Assembly: GCA_903913355.1 (NCBI GenBank)
Contig: CAIWKU010000285.1
Coordinates: forward strand, 1 to 8,778
Direction of reading: 5' to 3'
DNA: 8,778 nucleotides
From: an uncultured Bacteroidota bacterium
Lineage (GTDB): Bacteria > Bacteroidota > Bacteroidia > Chitinophagales > Chitinophagaceae
A model generated the notes under the pieces. That model ran no database searches. It had not been told where the DNA came from and worked only from the letters and a program-made list of their open reading frames with translations. Every line of letters starts with the position of its first letter. Position 1 is the stretch's first letter. Position numbers and translations under genes: made by a program. Of the stretch, positions 1 through 6,224 are shown piece by piece.

Positions 1-489
1 AATCATGATGAAAATAGTTGGAACAAGGCAGATTATGGGAGTTTTCCAGGTAAAGTACATGCTCCTTTTGCTGTATTCACGCAAACTATGGTGAATAGCC
101 TGCCACTAATCTATAGCGGACAGGAAGAACCCGTATTAAGGGCATTGGCATTTTTTGAAAAAGATCCGATCCATTTCGAAAATTTTAAAAGGGCTGGGTT
201 TTATAAAACACTACTTTCTCTTCACAAAAGAAACCCGGCTCTCTCTCCCAATGCTTCATTCAAAAAAATAGCTACTGGAAATGATGCTGCTGTATATGCC
301 TTTTTAAGGGAAAAATCGGGGAAAAAAGTATTGGTGATCCTTAATCTATCTCCATCAGAGCAAACCATTACACTTACTGAAAAATTTGTTTTTGGAAATG
401 CTTATAATGTATTCAAAGGGGAGAATGAAACAGTAAATAGTAAACCATGGCTGCTGGAACCCTGGGGATATACTGTTTTTGAATATTAG
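1..489 (+). CDS. Alpha-amylase family (GH13) glycoside hydrolase, C-terminal part (5' end outside window)
   Basis: This reading frame is open from the first base, so the gene begins upstream; 162 residues are visible. It opens directly on NHDE, which matches conserved region IV of the GH13 family, where the Asp of the His-Asp pair is the catalytic transition-state stabiliser. About 30 residues later comes PLIYSGQEE, the usual strand and loop after region IV at the end of the (beta/alpha)8 barrel. The last 80 or so residues contain KKVLVILNLSPSEQTITL, typical of the all-beta domain C that closes these enzymes. The protein therefore probably hydrolyses alpha-1,4-glucans; the exact specificity and its cellular location cannot be read because the N-terminus is missing. 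An internal ATG at 88 should not be taken as the start, since region IV lies before it. The next gene begins 34 nt downstream. Confidence 0.9.
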   Translation, partial: NHDENSWNKADYGSFPGKVHAPFAVFTQTMVNSLPLIYSGQEEPVLRALAFFEKDPIHFENFKRAGFYKTLLSLHKRNPALSPNASFKKIATGNDAAVYAFLREKSGKKVLVILNLSPSEQTITLTEKFVFGNAYNVFKGENETVNSKPWLLEPWGYTVFEY

Positions 490-523
490 CAACTATTTAC
501 TTACTCAATTAAAGCTGATTATT

Positions 524-1051
524 ATGACCATTTTATTGACAGTCCTGATTATTTTGGCCATCCCTTTTTTGATTGCTTTATTTTCAGCAAAGCAATACAT
601 CATTGTTCGGAGTATTGCTATCAACAAATCTCAATCAGAAGTATTTGACTATTGTAAGCTGTTACAAAATGGAGAAAAATATAATAAATGGATGATGACC
701 GACCCAGGCATGAAAAAAACATTAACCGGCATTGATGGAACAGTAGGTTTTATCTATGCCTGGGAAAGTGATAATAAACAAGTAGGAAAAGGAGAACAGG
801 AAATAACACAAATCATTGATTCTGAAAAAATAGCACATGAGGTCCGCTTCATCAAACCATTTGAAGGCAAAGCCCATACCTATATGGAAGTCACTCCTCT
901 CCCAGAAAACCAAACTCAGTTAACCTGGGGTTTTACCGGCGATCTCAATTACCTGATGCGGGTTATGCATATGCTCTTGAATCTGAAGAAAGTATTGACA
1001 AAAGATATTGATACCAGTCTTTTGCAGCTAAAACATGCACTCGAATTGTAA
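524..1051 (+). CDS. Membrane-anchored SRPBCC (START/polyketide-cyclase-like) domain protein
   Basis: The 175-residue product starts with a single hydrophobic helix (about residues 2-22, MTILLTVLIILAIPFLIALF), followed by an SRPBCC-type domain. Its opening, IIVRSIAINKSQSEVFDYC, is the usual first beta strand and helix of this helix-grip fold; later features are a K/NKW segment near 55, GKGEQEIT near 88-95, and the closing amphipathic helix LKKVLTKDIDTSLLQLKHAL. SRPBCC domains bind hydrophobic ligands in a deep cavity; many Bacteroidota carry such short anchored forms with no known function, and I cannot name a ligand. A longer frame starts at TTG 479 inside the amylase gene, but ATG 524 puts the membrane helix directly at the N-terminus and is preferred. 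With 34 nt to the amylase stop and no promoter seen, it is probably cotranscribed with it. Confidence 0.75.
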   Translation: MTILLTVLIILAIPFLIALFSAKQYIIVRSIAINKSQSEVFDYCKLLQNGEKYNKWMMTDPGMKKTLTGIDGTVGFIYAWESDNKQVGKGEQEITQIIDSEKIAHEVRFIKPFEGKAHTYMEVTPLPENQTQLTWGFTGDLNYLMRVMHMLLNLKKVLTKDIDTSLLQLKHALEL

Positions 1052-1153
1052 CTTATTCAGTAAAAGCGGTACAAGTTTCCCCTAAAAATGAAGTCACAGC
1101 ATTTCAGCAGAGCTTGTAGGGTAGTCAAAAACGGGCGAAAAGTCTCTGTTTTA

Positions 1154-1184
1154 TTTGCCTTAGATTTTGAATTTCTTATTTTTA
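1154..1184 (+). promoter_or_regulatory. Bacteroidota-type promoter for the Crp/Fnr regulator gene
   Basis: TTTG at 1154-1157 (-33 element), a 19-nt spacer, and TATTTTTA at 1177-1184, which fits TAnnTTTG at all but the last base. Transcription would start near 1190, leaving a leader of about 45 nt before ATG 1238. The remaining gap between 1052 and 1237 shows no gene and no clear terminator for the upstream pair. Confidence 0.45.
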
Positions 1185-1237
1185 CTTAGCCTGGAAATAC
1201 TCGGAACTAATCTTACTAACTATTTCTTCGACAGAAA

Positions 1238-1867
1238 ATGATTGAGGATCTGAAAACATTTCAAACGTATTTAAAGTTCTTCCCTGAACCTGAATTCAGA
1301 GAAGAATTGGTAAAGTATGGTCAGGTAAATAGTTTTAAAAAAGGTGACATTATTGTACGAGATGGACAGTATGTTAAATTTCTACCGATAGTCTTAACAG
1401 GGGCGATACGGGTTTATCAACAGAAAGAAGACAGAGAAATATTACTGTATTATGTAAGAGCAGAAGAAACTTGCACCATGTCTCTTGCGGCGGCTTATTT
1501 TAATAACAAAAGCAGCTCGCATGGGGTGGTAACAGAACCTACTGAAGTATTAATTTTTCCTGCAGACCTGATTTATCAATGGCAATCAAAATATCCTTCC
1601 TGGAATAAATATGTAATCCATATGTTCCGCAGAAGGTATGACGAACTTATCAATTCATTTGAAGGCATTGTTTTTGACCATATCCCGGATCGCGTTTGGG
1701 ATTATCTGAAAAGAGCCCCGCTCAATACCGAAAACCACATTCATATATCACACCAACAATTAGCACATGAATTAGGAACAACCAGGGTGGTGATATCAAG
1801 AATCCTCAAACAGTTTGAAAAAGAAAAAAAGATCAAATTATTCAGGGGGTATATTGAATTGAAATAA
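1238..1867 (+). CDS. Crp/Fnr family transcriptional regulator
   Basis: The 209-residue protein has the two-domain Crp/Fnr plan. Residues about 20-110 form a cyclic-nucleotide-binding-like beta roll (KKGDIIVRDGQ, VLTGAIRVYQ, then a strand ending EVLIFP). A long dimerisation helix spans about 115-145 (YPSWNKYVIHMFRRRYDEL). A winged helix-turn-helix lies at about 165-205, with HISHQQLAHELG and the recognition helix TTRVVISRILKQFE. The phosphate-binding Arg motif of true cAMP receptors is not evident, and there is only one cysteine (Cys79, in EETCTMSLA), so neither cAMP binding nor an FNR-type Fe-S cluster is supported. The signal is unknown. It sits 107 nt before a secreted DsrE-like gene and is the obvious candidate to control it. 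ATG 1238 fits the family N-terminus. Confidence 0.9.
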   Translation: MIEDLKTFQTYLKFFPEPEFREELVKYGQVNSFKKGDIIVRDGQYVKFLPIVLTGAIRVYQQKEDREILLYYVRAEETCTMSLAAAYFNNKSSSHGVVTEPTEVLIFPADLIYQWQSKYPSWNKYVIHMFRRRYDELINSFEGIVFDHIPDRVWDYLKRAPLNTENHIHISHQQLAHELGTTRVVISRILKQFEKEKKIKLFRGYIELK

Positions 1868-1898
1868 TATTTCCACCCATCTCCCACGGATTCAAATT

Positions 1899-1906
1899 TA
1901 TTTTTG
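1899..1906 (+). promoter_or_regulatory. Possible -7 element upstream of the DsrE-like gene
   Basis: TATTTTTG matches TAnnTTTG exactly, 68 nt before ATG 1975. No TTTG lies 19-21 nt upstream, so the -33 half is missing and an activator might be needed. TATCTTTTG at 1913-1921 is a competing, less exact candidate. Confidence 0.3.
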
Positions 1907-1919
1907 GCTATGTATCTTT

Positions 1920-1933
1920 TGATACCGTCATCA
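1920..1933 (+). promoter_or_regulatory. TGAT-N6-ATCA palindrome, possible Crp/Fnr operator
   Basis: Perfect 4-bp arms (TGAT and ATCA) flank six bases; adding one base on each side gives TTGAT and ATCAT, nearly symmetric. The half-site spacing is that of CRP-type sites (5-N6-5), and the half-site resembles the FNR half TTGAT. It lies between the regulator gene and the secreted DsrE-like gene. If transcription starts just after 1906 the site lies downstream of the start and would favour repression. Short palindromes also arise by chance, so this is tentative. Confidence 0.3.
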
Positions 1934-1974
1934 TTAAAATGCCGGGCTTATCATTGTGTTCAAAATACATAACA

Positions 1975-2445
1975 ATGAAAAAAAGAAACCCGGGCTATCT
2001 AAAAAAAATCTTCTTTCTGTTGGTTTTGCCTTTCTGTGCCTGGCAGTCAATTCATGCATCTCCTAACCTAAACCCTGCTCCAAAAATGAAAATCCTTATT
2101 CATGTAACGGTGGGCCCTGAAAACCCAACGCGCGCCGCACTAGCTTTTTTAGTAGCAAAAACAGCTATTGCCGAGGGCCATACAGTTGTTCTGTTTTTGG
2201 CAGGCGATGCTGTACATCTTATAAGAAATAGTGTACTAGATAATTTATCTGGCCTTGGTACCGGCAAACTCCGGGAGCATTTTGATGCTATTGTAAAAGG
2301 AGGAGGAAAGTTTTACCTCTCTGGTAATTCCAGCAAGGCAAGAGGCATTACAGAAGATGATCTTTTGGGGAAACCGGCAAGTTTTGCCCTTCCTGAAATA
2401 CTGGTTAGCCTGATAGTAGAAAATGATCGCGTAATCACTTATTAA
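1975..2445 (+). CDS. Secreted DsrE-like family protein lacking the family cysteines
   Basis: From ATG 1975 the product has 156 residues. Residues 1-28 are a signal peptide: basic MKKRNPGYLKK, hydrophobic IFFLLVLPFCAW, and a likely cut after SIHA. The mature part is a DsrE/F-fold domain: KILIHVTVGPENPTRAALAF at 39-58, the glycine-rich turn VVLFLAGDAVHLI at 71-83, LGTGKLREHFDAIV, then FYLSGNSSKARGITEDDLL at 113-131. As I recall the fold, the last motif is often CxxCxxARG, with cysteine carrying sulfur; here both positions are Ser (116, 119) and the mature protein has no cysteine. Persulfide chemistry is therefore unlikely, and I do not assign a substrate. ATG 1939 would add 12 residues before the signal peptide; ATG 2086 would remove it. 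DUF1059 follows after 19 nt. Confidence 0.8.
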   Translation: MKKRNPGYLKKIFFLLVLPFCAWQSIHASPNLNPAPKMKILIHVTVGPENPTRAALAFLVAKTAIAEGHTVVLFLAGDAVHLIRNSVLDNLSGLGTGKLREHFDAIVKGGGKFYLSGNSSKARGITEDDLLGKPASFALPEILVSLIVENDRVITY

Positions 2446-2464
2446 ACCTATAAATACTTGACAA

Positions 2465-2635
2465 ATGAAAACATTAAAATGTGCAGATGCCGGCTTTACT
2501 TGTGCTACTGTTTTGAAAGCCGAAACAGAACAGGAAATATTACAAAAAGCTGCAGAACATGCAGCAACAGTCCACGGAGTTTCTGTGACTCCGGAAATGG
2601 CAGATCAAATCAAGAAGTTAATTAAGGAAGCGTAA
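2465..2635 (+). CDS. DUF1059-like small protein
   Basis: A 56-residue frame starting at ATG 2465: it begins MKTLKCADAGFTCATVLKAE, continues EQEILQKAAEHAATVHG, and ends KKLIKEA before TAA. This matches the DUF1059 pattern: a first strand with Cys-Ala-Asp-xGly, a second Cys (Cys6, Cys13), an E/EEE-L helix, an AxxHAxxxHG helix, and a final MAxxIKxxI helix. The function of the family is unknown; a pair of cysteines and two histidines (about 32 and 37) could bind a metal or take part in redox, but this is not shown. No signal peptide, so it is cytoplasmic, unlike its DsrE partner. The start is 19 nt after the DsrE stop, and a terminator hairpin begins 19 nt after its own stop, so these two form a transcript end. 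Confidence 0.85.
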   Translation: MKTLKCADAGFTCATVLKAETEQEILQKAAEHAATVHGVSVTPEMADQIKKLIKEA

Positions 2636-2654
2636 AACAGAAGCAGCTTATCGG

Positions 2655-2704
2655 TTTCCGGGAATCAGTAAATATAGATTCCCGGAAAATCTTTCTCATT
2701 TTAC
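2655..2704 (+). terminator. Rho-independent terminator after the DsrE-DUF1059 genes
   Basis: A perfect 12-bp stem (TTTCCGGGAATC at 2655-2666 and its complement at 2677-2688) with a 10-nt loop, followed by the T-rich tract ATCTTTCTCATTTT. It lies 19 nt after the DUF1059 stop and ahead of the next promoter. Confidence 0.85.
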
Positions 2705-2730
2705 CACCCATCATTCCTGCCATTTGCCCT

Positions 2731-2738
2731 TACCTTAG
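2731..2738 (+). promoter_or_regulatory. -7-like element just before the methyltransferase start
   Basis: TACCTTAG fits TAnnTTTG with one change and ends only 4 nt before ATG 2743, so the transcript would start at or next to the start codon (leaderless or nearly so). No TTTG is found 19-21 nt upstream, which weakens the call. It follows the terminator at 2655-2704. Confidence 0.4.
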
Positions 2739-2742
2739 CTGC

Positions 2743-3438
2743 ATGTTTAAAAGGTTATTGAGCTATTTTGTTCCAGTAAAACTTGCTACCTACGAATCCG
2801 ATTTTAGCGGAACATTGGTTGTGAATCTATTGAATGGGAAAAAAATACTGGATACCAATATCTCCAATTATTCTTACGGATCTCTTCAGCGAATATTTTT
2901 CAAAGCCTTACGGAAACTTCCCTTTGACAATTCCATCAAAACTGTTTTGGTATTGGGAATGGGTGCCGGGTCAATTGTTGAAACCATTCGTGAGAATTTT
3001 CATTCTACTGCCTTTATTACCCTCATTGACATTGATGAAATCATCATTTCGATAGCAGAAAAAGAATTTGGCATATATCAGTATAACAATATTAAAATCA
3101 TCCAGGCCGATGCAGCCGAATTTGTAAATACAAATTCAGATTGTTTTGATCTGATCATTATTGATCTCTTCCTGATAGATACCATACCTGAAACCTGCAC
3201 CCACTCATCATTTATACAGGCAGTTTGTAACAGATTAAATAAAAATGGGAAACTGGTGTTTAATACGATAAGGGATACCCTGCCAAAACAGGTATTTCAG
3301 GATATTGTTCAGGAATTGAATAAGCAAGGTGTCGGCACCCGTATCCTAAAAAAACTGGAGGGCGACAATGATATGATTTTGGGAACAAAAAATATCGGGC
3401 AGGTCGCTGACCCTGATAGGATATCTGCCTTTCAATGA
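2743..3438 (+). CDS. Spermidine-synthase-like SAM-dependent methyltransferase-fold protein
   Basis: The 231-residue protein has the Rossmann methyltransferase fold of the spermidine synthase group: an N-terminal beta region with ILDTNISNYSYGSLQ near 36-49, motif I VLVLGMGAGS at 68-77, the acidic strand end LIDIDE at 94-99, QADAAEFV at 121-128, and FDLIIIDLFLID at 135-146. The GxGxG loop and the acid at the end of strand 2 fit binding of a SAM-type cofactor. True spermidine synthases carry GGGDG and further polyamine-binding residues that I do not see, and no polyamine gene is nearby, so polyamine synthesis is not supported; the substrate is unknown. It is cytoplasmic. The gene follows a terminator and has its own -7-like element; the DUF3500 gene starts 51 nt after its stop. 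Confidence 0.8.
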   Translation: MFKRLLSYFVPVKLATYESDFSGTLVVNLLNGKKILDTNISNYSYGSLQRIFFKALRKLPFDNSIKTVLVLGMGAGSIVETIRENFHSTAFITLIDIDEIIISIAEKEFGIYQYNNIKIIQADAAEFVNTNSDCFDLIIIDLFLIDTIPETCTHSSFIQAVCNRLNKNGKLVFNTIRDTLPKQVFQDIVQELNKQGVGTRILKKLEGDNDMILGTKNIGQVADPDRISAFQ

Positions 3439-3489
3439 TTATATTCGTAATCACGCTTGTTCACCCTACTAATACCTAAACCCATTTCA

Positions 3490-4506
3490 ATGAAACGTAT
3501 TGGCATCTTATTACTGGGCATGTTTATGATTTGTATAAACGCAAAAAGCCAGGACATTGTAAGTGCTGCCAATAAATTTATCCAAACCCTTAGTCCAGCA
3601 GAAAAAGCGGAGACCCTTTTCCCATTTGAGTCAGATGAACGGTATAATTATCATTTTGTTCCATTGGAAAGAAAAGGAATTACATTCAATGAAATGACTG
3701 ATCAGCAAAAGCAACTGGCACTTCATTTATTACAAAGCTGTTTGAGTAACCAGGCCATTGGTAAAATACAACAGATCAGGCAACTAGAAGTGGTTTTAAA
3801 AGAGTTAGAAAACAGGAAACAGGATGACCATTATCGGGATACTGGTAATTATCATTTTTCTATTTTTGGGATACCTGCCAACAATACAATTTGGGGATGG
3901 CGGTTTGAAGGGCATCATATGTCGTTTAATTTTTCGGTAGCCAATAAAAGATTGGTGGCAGGCACACCCAGCTTTTTAGGTACGAACCCTGGCATTGTAC
4001 TGAGCGGCCCACAAAAAGGAAAAGAAGTATTGAAAGACGAAACAGATATAGGATTTCAAATGCTTCATTCTCTAACTTCCATACAGCTAAAAAAAGCAAT
4101 TATTGATACAGCAGCCCCTAAAGACATTCTAACCTTCGACAAAAGAAAAGCCATGATTGATCATCCTGCTGGGATTTCCTATGCAGATATGACTCCGGTT
4201 CAGCAACAGGCATTATTAAACATTGTTAGCTTGTATACGCATCGGTTTACCCATTTATTTGCTGAAGACAGATTACAAGAAATACAAAAAGCCGGTTTAG
4301 AGAACTTATATTTTGTTTGGGCGGGATCAACCGAAAAAGAAATTGGGAAAGGAACCTATTATCGCGTACAGGGCCCCACCATTATTATTGAATATGATAA
4401 CACCCAAAATAATGCCAATCATGTTCATTCAGTATATCGTGATCTATTACATGATTTTGGTGGAGATGAGTTATTACAGCATTATCAATCCTCACACGCA
4501 AACTAA
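3490..4506 (+). CDS. Secreted DUF3500 family protein
   Basis: The 338-residue product begins with a signal peptide (MKRIGILLLGMFMICINAKS, likely cut before Gln21). The family hallmarks follow: an FPFESDERYNYHFVP segment at 44-58, the MTDQQKQLALHLL helix, YHFSIFG at 121-127, WGWRFEGHHMSFNF at 135-148, and near the C-terminus PTIIIEYDNTQNNANHVHSV (296-315) and the HDFGGDELLQHY end. DUF3500 proteins are uncharacterised. The clustered histidines (142, 143, 311, 313, 321) and acids (Glu301, Asp303) look like a metal site, but that is inference. A longer frame starts at TTG 3457 and would bury the signal peptide, so ATG 3490 is used. It is followed after 80 nt by another secreted protein, the ChaN-like one; no convincing promoter is seen before either gene. 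Confidence 0.85.
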   Translation: MKRIGILLLGMFMICINAKSQDIVSAANKFIQTLSPAEKAETLFPFESDERYNYHFVPLERKGITFNEMTDQQKQLALHLLQSCLSNQAIGKIQQIRQLEVVLKELENRKQDDHYRDTGNYHFSIFGIPANNTIWGWRFEGHHMSFNFSVANKRLVAGTPSFLGTNPGIVLSGPQKGKEVLKDETDIGFQMLHSLTSIQLKKAIIDTAAPKDILTFDKRKAMIDHPAGISYADMTPVQQQALLNIVSLYTHRFTHLFAEDRLQEIQKAGLENLYFVWAGSTEKEIGKGTYYRVQGPTIIIEYDNTQNNANHVHSVYRDLLHDFGGDELLQHYQSSHAN

Positions 4507-4586
4507 AGTATACAGGAAAACATACGCCGAGTATAGTTCTGTTGAAAGGAAATGTTTTATCTTGTCACAATATAAAAGCTTGTATA

Positions 4587-5441
4587 ATGAAATCAACAGG
4601 ATTATTGATAGCATGTTTATTCCTATTTGCAATTGGTTTTGGACAACAAAAGCCAGCTTATATACTATATAATGCCAAAGGCAAAAAAATCGGCTATGAA
4701 AAAATGATTCGTATCTTACAAGATAAGGATATTGTTCTATTTGGCGAATTTCATAATAACCCTATTTCTCACTGGCTGCAACTGGAAGTAACCACAGATC
4801 TGAAAGAAAAACGTAACCTGGTGATGGGGGCAGAAATGTTTGAACAGGATAACCAGAATGCATTAGATCTTTATGTAAGTGGAAAGATTAAGGCAAAAGA
4901 ACTGGATTCAACGGCCAGGTTATGGAAGAACTATCCAACTGATTATGCACCTTTAGTAAATTTTGCCAAAGAAAACCAAATTCATTTTGCAGCTACGAAT
5001 GTCCCCAGAAAATATGCCGCGATGGTTTCCAAAGGCGGTTTTGAAGCACTGGATAGTGTAAGTGCAAAAGAAAAATCCTGGATAGCCCCCTTGCCGATTG
5101 CTTATGACCCCGAACTTCCCGGGTATAAAAAAATGCTGGAAATGATGGGGGGGCACAGTGGTGTGAATTTACCAAAAGCGCAGGCGATCAAAGATGCAAC
5201 TATGGCTTATTTCATTCTGCAAAACTATTCACCCGGCAGTCTTTTTATCCATTTTAACGGCTCTTACCATTCAGATAACTATGAGGGAATACTCTGGCAT
5301 TTGAAAAATAAACGGCCCGAATTGCACTACGGAACCATCACTACAGTTAGTCAAAAAGATATATCCAAACTATTGGCAGAAAATATAGGACGGGCAGATT
5401 TTATCATTTGTGTGCCCGATGATATGACGACTACTTATTAA
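4587..5441 (+). CDS. ChaN-like (Tiki/EreA-fold) secreted protein, possible haem binding
   Basis: The 284-residue product has a short signal peptide (MKSTGLLIACLFLFAIGFG, cut near Gln20). LIAC at 7-10 resembles a lipobox but lies too early in the hydrophobic stretch, so signal peptidase I is favoured. The ChaN domain fills the rest: IVLFGEFHNNP at 49-59, LVMGAEMFEQD at 78-88, the KNYPTDYAPLVNFA segment at 114-127, AQAIKDATMAYFI at 198-210 and FIHFNGSYHSDNYEGI at 220-235. ChaN of Campylobacter is a haem-binding outer-membrane lipoprotein; the wider fold includes Tiki proteases, whose metal ligands match the GExH and later His positions. Which activity applies here is not known. TTG 4542 gives a longer frame, but ATG 4587 starts the signal peptide. 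The stop codon overlaps that of cmk on the other strand. Confidence 0.82.
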   Translation: MKSTGLLIACLFLFAIGFGQQKPAYILYNAKGKKIGYEKMIRILQDKDIVLFGEFHNNPISHWLQLEVTTDLKEKRNLVMGAEMFEQDNQNALDLYVSGKIKAKELDSTARLWKNYPTDYAPLVNFAKENQIHFAATNVPRKYAAMVSKGGFEALDSVSAKEKSWIAPLPIAYDPELPGYKKMLEMMGGHSGVNLPKAQAIKDATMAYFILQNYSPGSLFIHFNGSYHSDNYEGILWHLKNKRPELHYGTITTVSQKDISKLLAENIGRADFIICVPDDMTTTY

Positions 5442-6115
5442 ATCATTTTTTCTTTCGCCCATTCAAGTGCGATTGCCAATTGCTCCTCCCGTGTGAGATT
5501 GGAATTATCAAGTACAATGGCATCGGCTGCCTGGCGCAATGGACTAAACTCGCGATTGCTATCAATATAATCGCGCATTTCCAGGTTATTTTTTACTTCT
5601 TCAATAGTGATATTGGGGTTTCGCTCATACAATTCTTTAAACCTTCTTTCTACACGAATGGCTGGATCGGCAGTCACGAATATTTTGAGTTCGGCATTGG
5701 GAAATACGGTTGTTCCAATATCCCTTCCATCCATAACAATTCCTTTCTTTTCTCCCATTTTTTGCTGTTGCGCTACTGCAAATTCCCTGACTTCTTTAAT
5801 AGCAGCCACTTCACTTACATGTTCGCTTACCAGCATATCTCTGATTAAAGCTTCTGTATTTTCATCATTTAAAAACATATCGCTTTGCCCGGTAATCGGA
5901 TTATATTGAAAATACAGGGTAATTCCAGACAATGCTTTTTTAACTCTTGCTGCATTATTCCAGTCAATATGCTGTCTTAGAAAATATAAAGTAATGGCCC
6001 GATACATGGCCCCGCTATCAATAAATACGTAGTTGAGTTGATTAGCCAGTTGCCTAGCCAATGTACTTTTGCCGCAGGATGAATAACCGTCTAGTGTAAT
6101 AATTATGGGTCGCAT
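5438..6115 (-). CDS. cmk: Cytidylate kinase
   Basis: The enzyme phosphorylates CMP and dCMP with ATP in cytoplasmic pyrimidine metabolism. The 225-residue protein has the full family pattern: start MRPIIITLDG, P-loop GYSSCGKST at 10-18, DSGAMYRA at 33-40 (CMP site), an insert around 65-95 (the CMP-kinase NMP-binding domain), MDGRDIGTTVFPNAELKIFV at 128-147, and the lid with ERRFKEL and the RDYIDSNRE stretch at 181-189. The length is normal. The frame can be extended upstream to 6184, but those 23 residues are hydrophobic and unlike the family; ATG at 6113-6115 lies right behind a good promoter. It converges on the chaN-like gene, sharing TTAA for both stops, with no terminator between them. 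Confidence 0.96.
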   Translation of the reverse strand: MRPIIITLDGYSSCGKSTLARQLANQLNYVFIDSGAMYRAITLYFLRQHIDWNNAARVKKALSGITLYFQYNPITGQSDMFLNDENTEALIRDMLVSEHVSEVAAIKEVREFAVAQQQKMGEKKGIVMDGRDIGTTVFPNAELKIFVTADPAIRVERRFKELYERNPNITIEEVKNNLEMRDYIDSNREFSPLRQAADAIVLDNSNLTREEQLAIALEWAKEKMI

Positions 6116-6122
6116 AATTTTA

Positions 6123-6154
6123 CAAAGTTGCAATAAAATAAGAGCAACAGCAAA
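6123..6154 (-). promoter_or_regulatory. cmk promoter
   Basis: On the - strand, TTTG (6154-6151), a 20-nt spacer, and CAACTTTG (6130-6123), which matches TAnnTTTG at all but the first base. The -7 element ends 7 nt before the cmk ATG, so the leader is a few nucleotides at most. The promoter sits directly after the fasciclin terminator, so cmk is a separate unit. Confidence 0.65.
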
Positions 6155-6160
6155 CATTCC

Positions 6161-6199
6161 AAAAAATAAACGCTGGCAATACAAGTATCACCAGCGTTT
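6161..6199 (-). terminator. Rho-independent terminator after the fasciclin gene
   Basis: Perfect 9-bp stem AAACGCTGG/CCAGCGTTT (6191-6199 with 6168-6176), 14-nt loop that can pair a little further, then on the - strand a TTTATTTTTT tract reaching 6161. It begins 25 nt after the fasciclin stop codon. Confidence 0.8.
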
Positions 6200-6224
6200 C
6201 TGCTTTCATCAGAAAACCGAGGGG

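Noticed and set aside
722..913. Minus-strand frame inside the SRPBCC gene
   Set aside because: Short antisense shadow with no promoter or family match.
4593..4616. Lipobox-like LIAC in the ChaN-like signal peptide
   Set aside because: The cysteine is at residue 10, in the middle of the hydrophobic core with more hydrophobic residues after it; a normal signal peptide cut near residue 19 fits better, although ChaN relatives can be lipoproteins.
4313..4672. 119-codon + strand frame across the DUF3500/ChaN junction
   Set aside because: It overlaps both genes out of frame and its product resembles nothing; the codon pattern fits the real frames.
5480..5909. Open frames of 122 and 100 codons on the + strand
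   Set aside because: They lie antisense inside cmk, whose protein matches its family fully; their products have no recognisable pattern.
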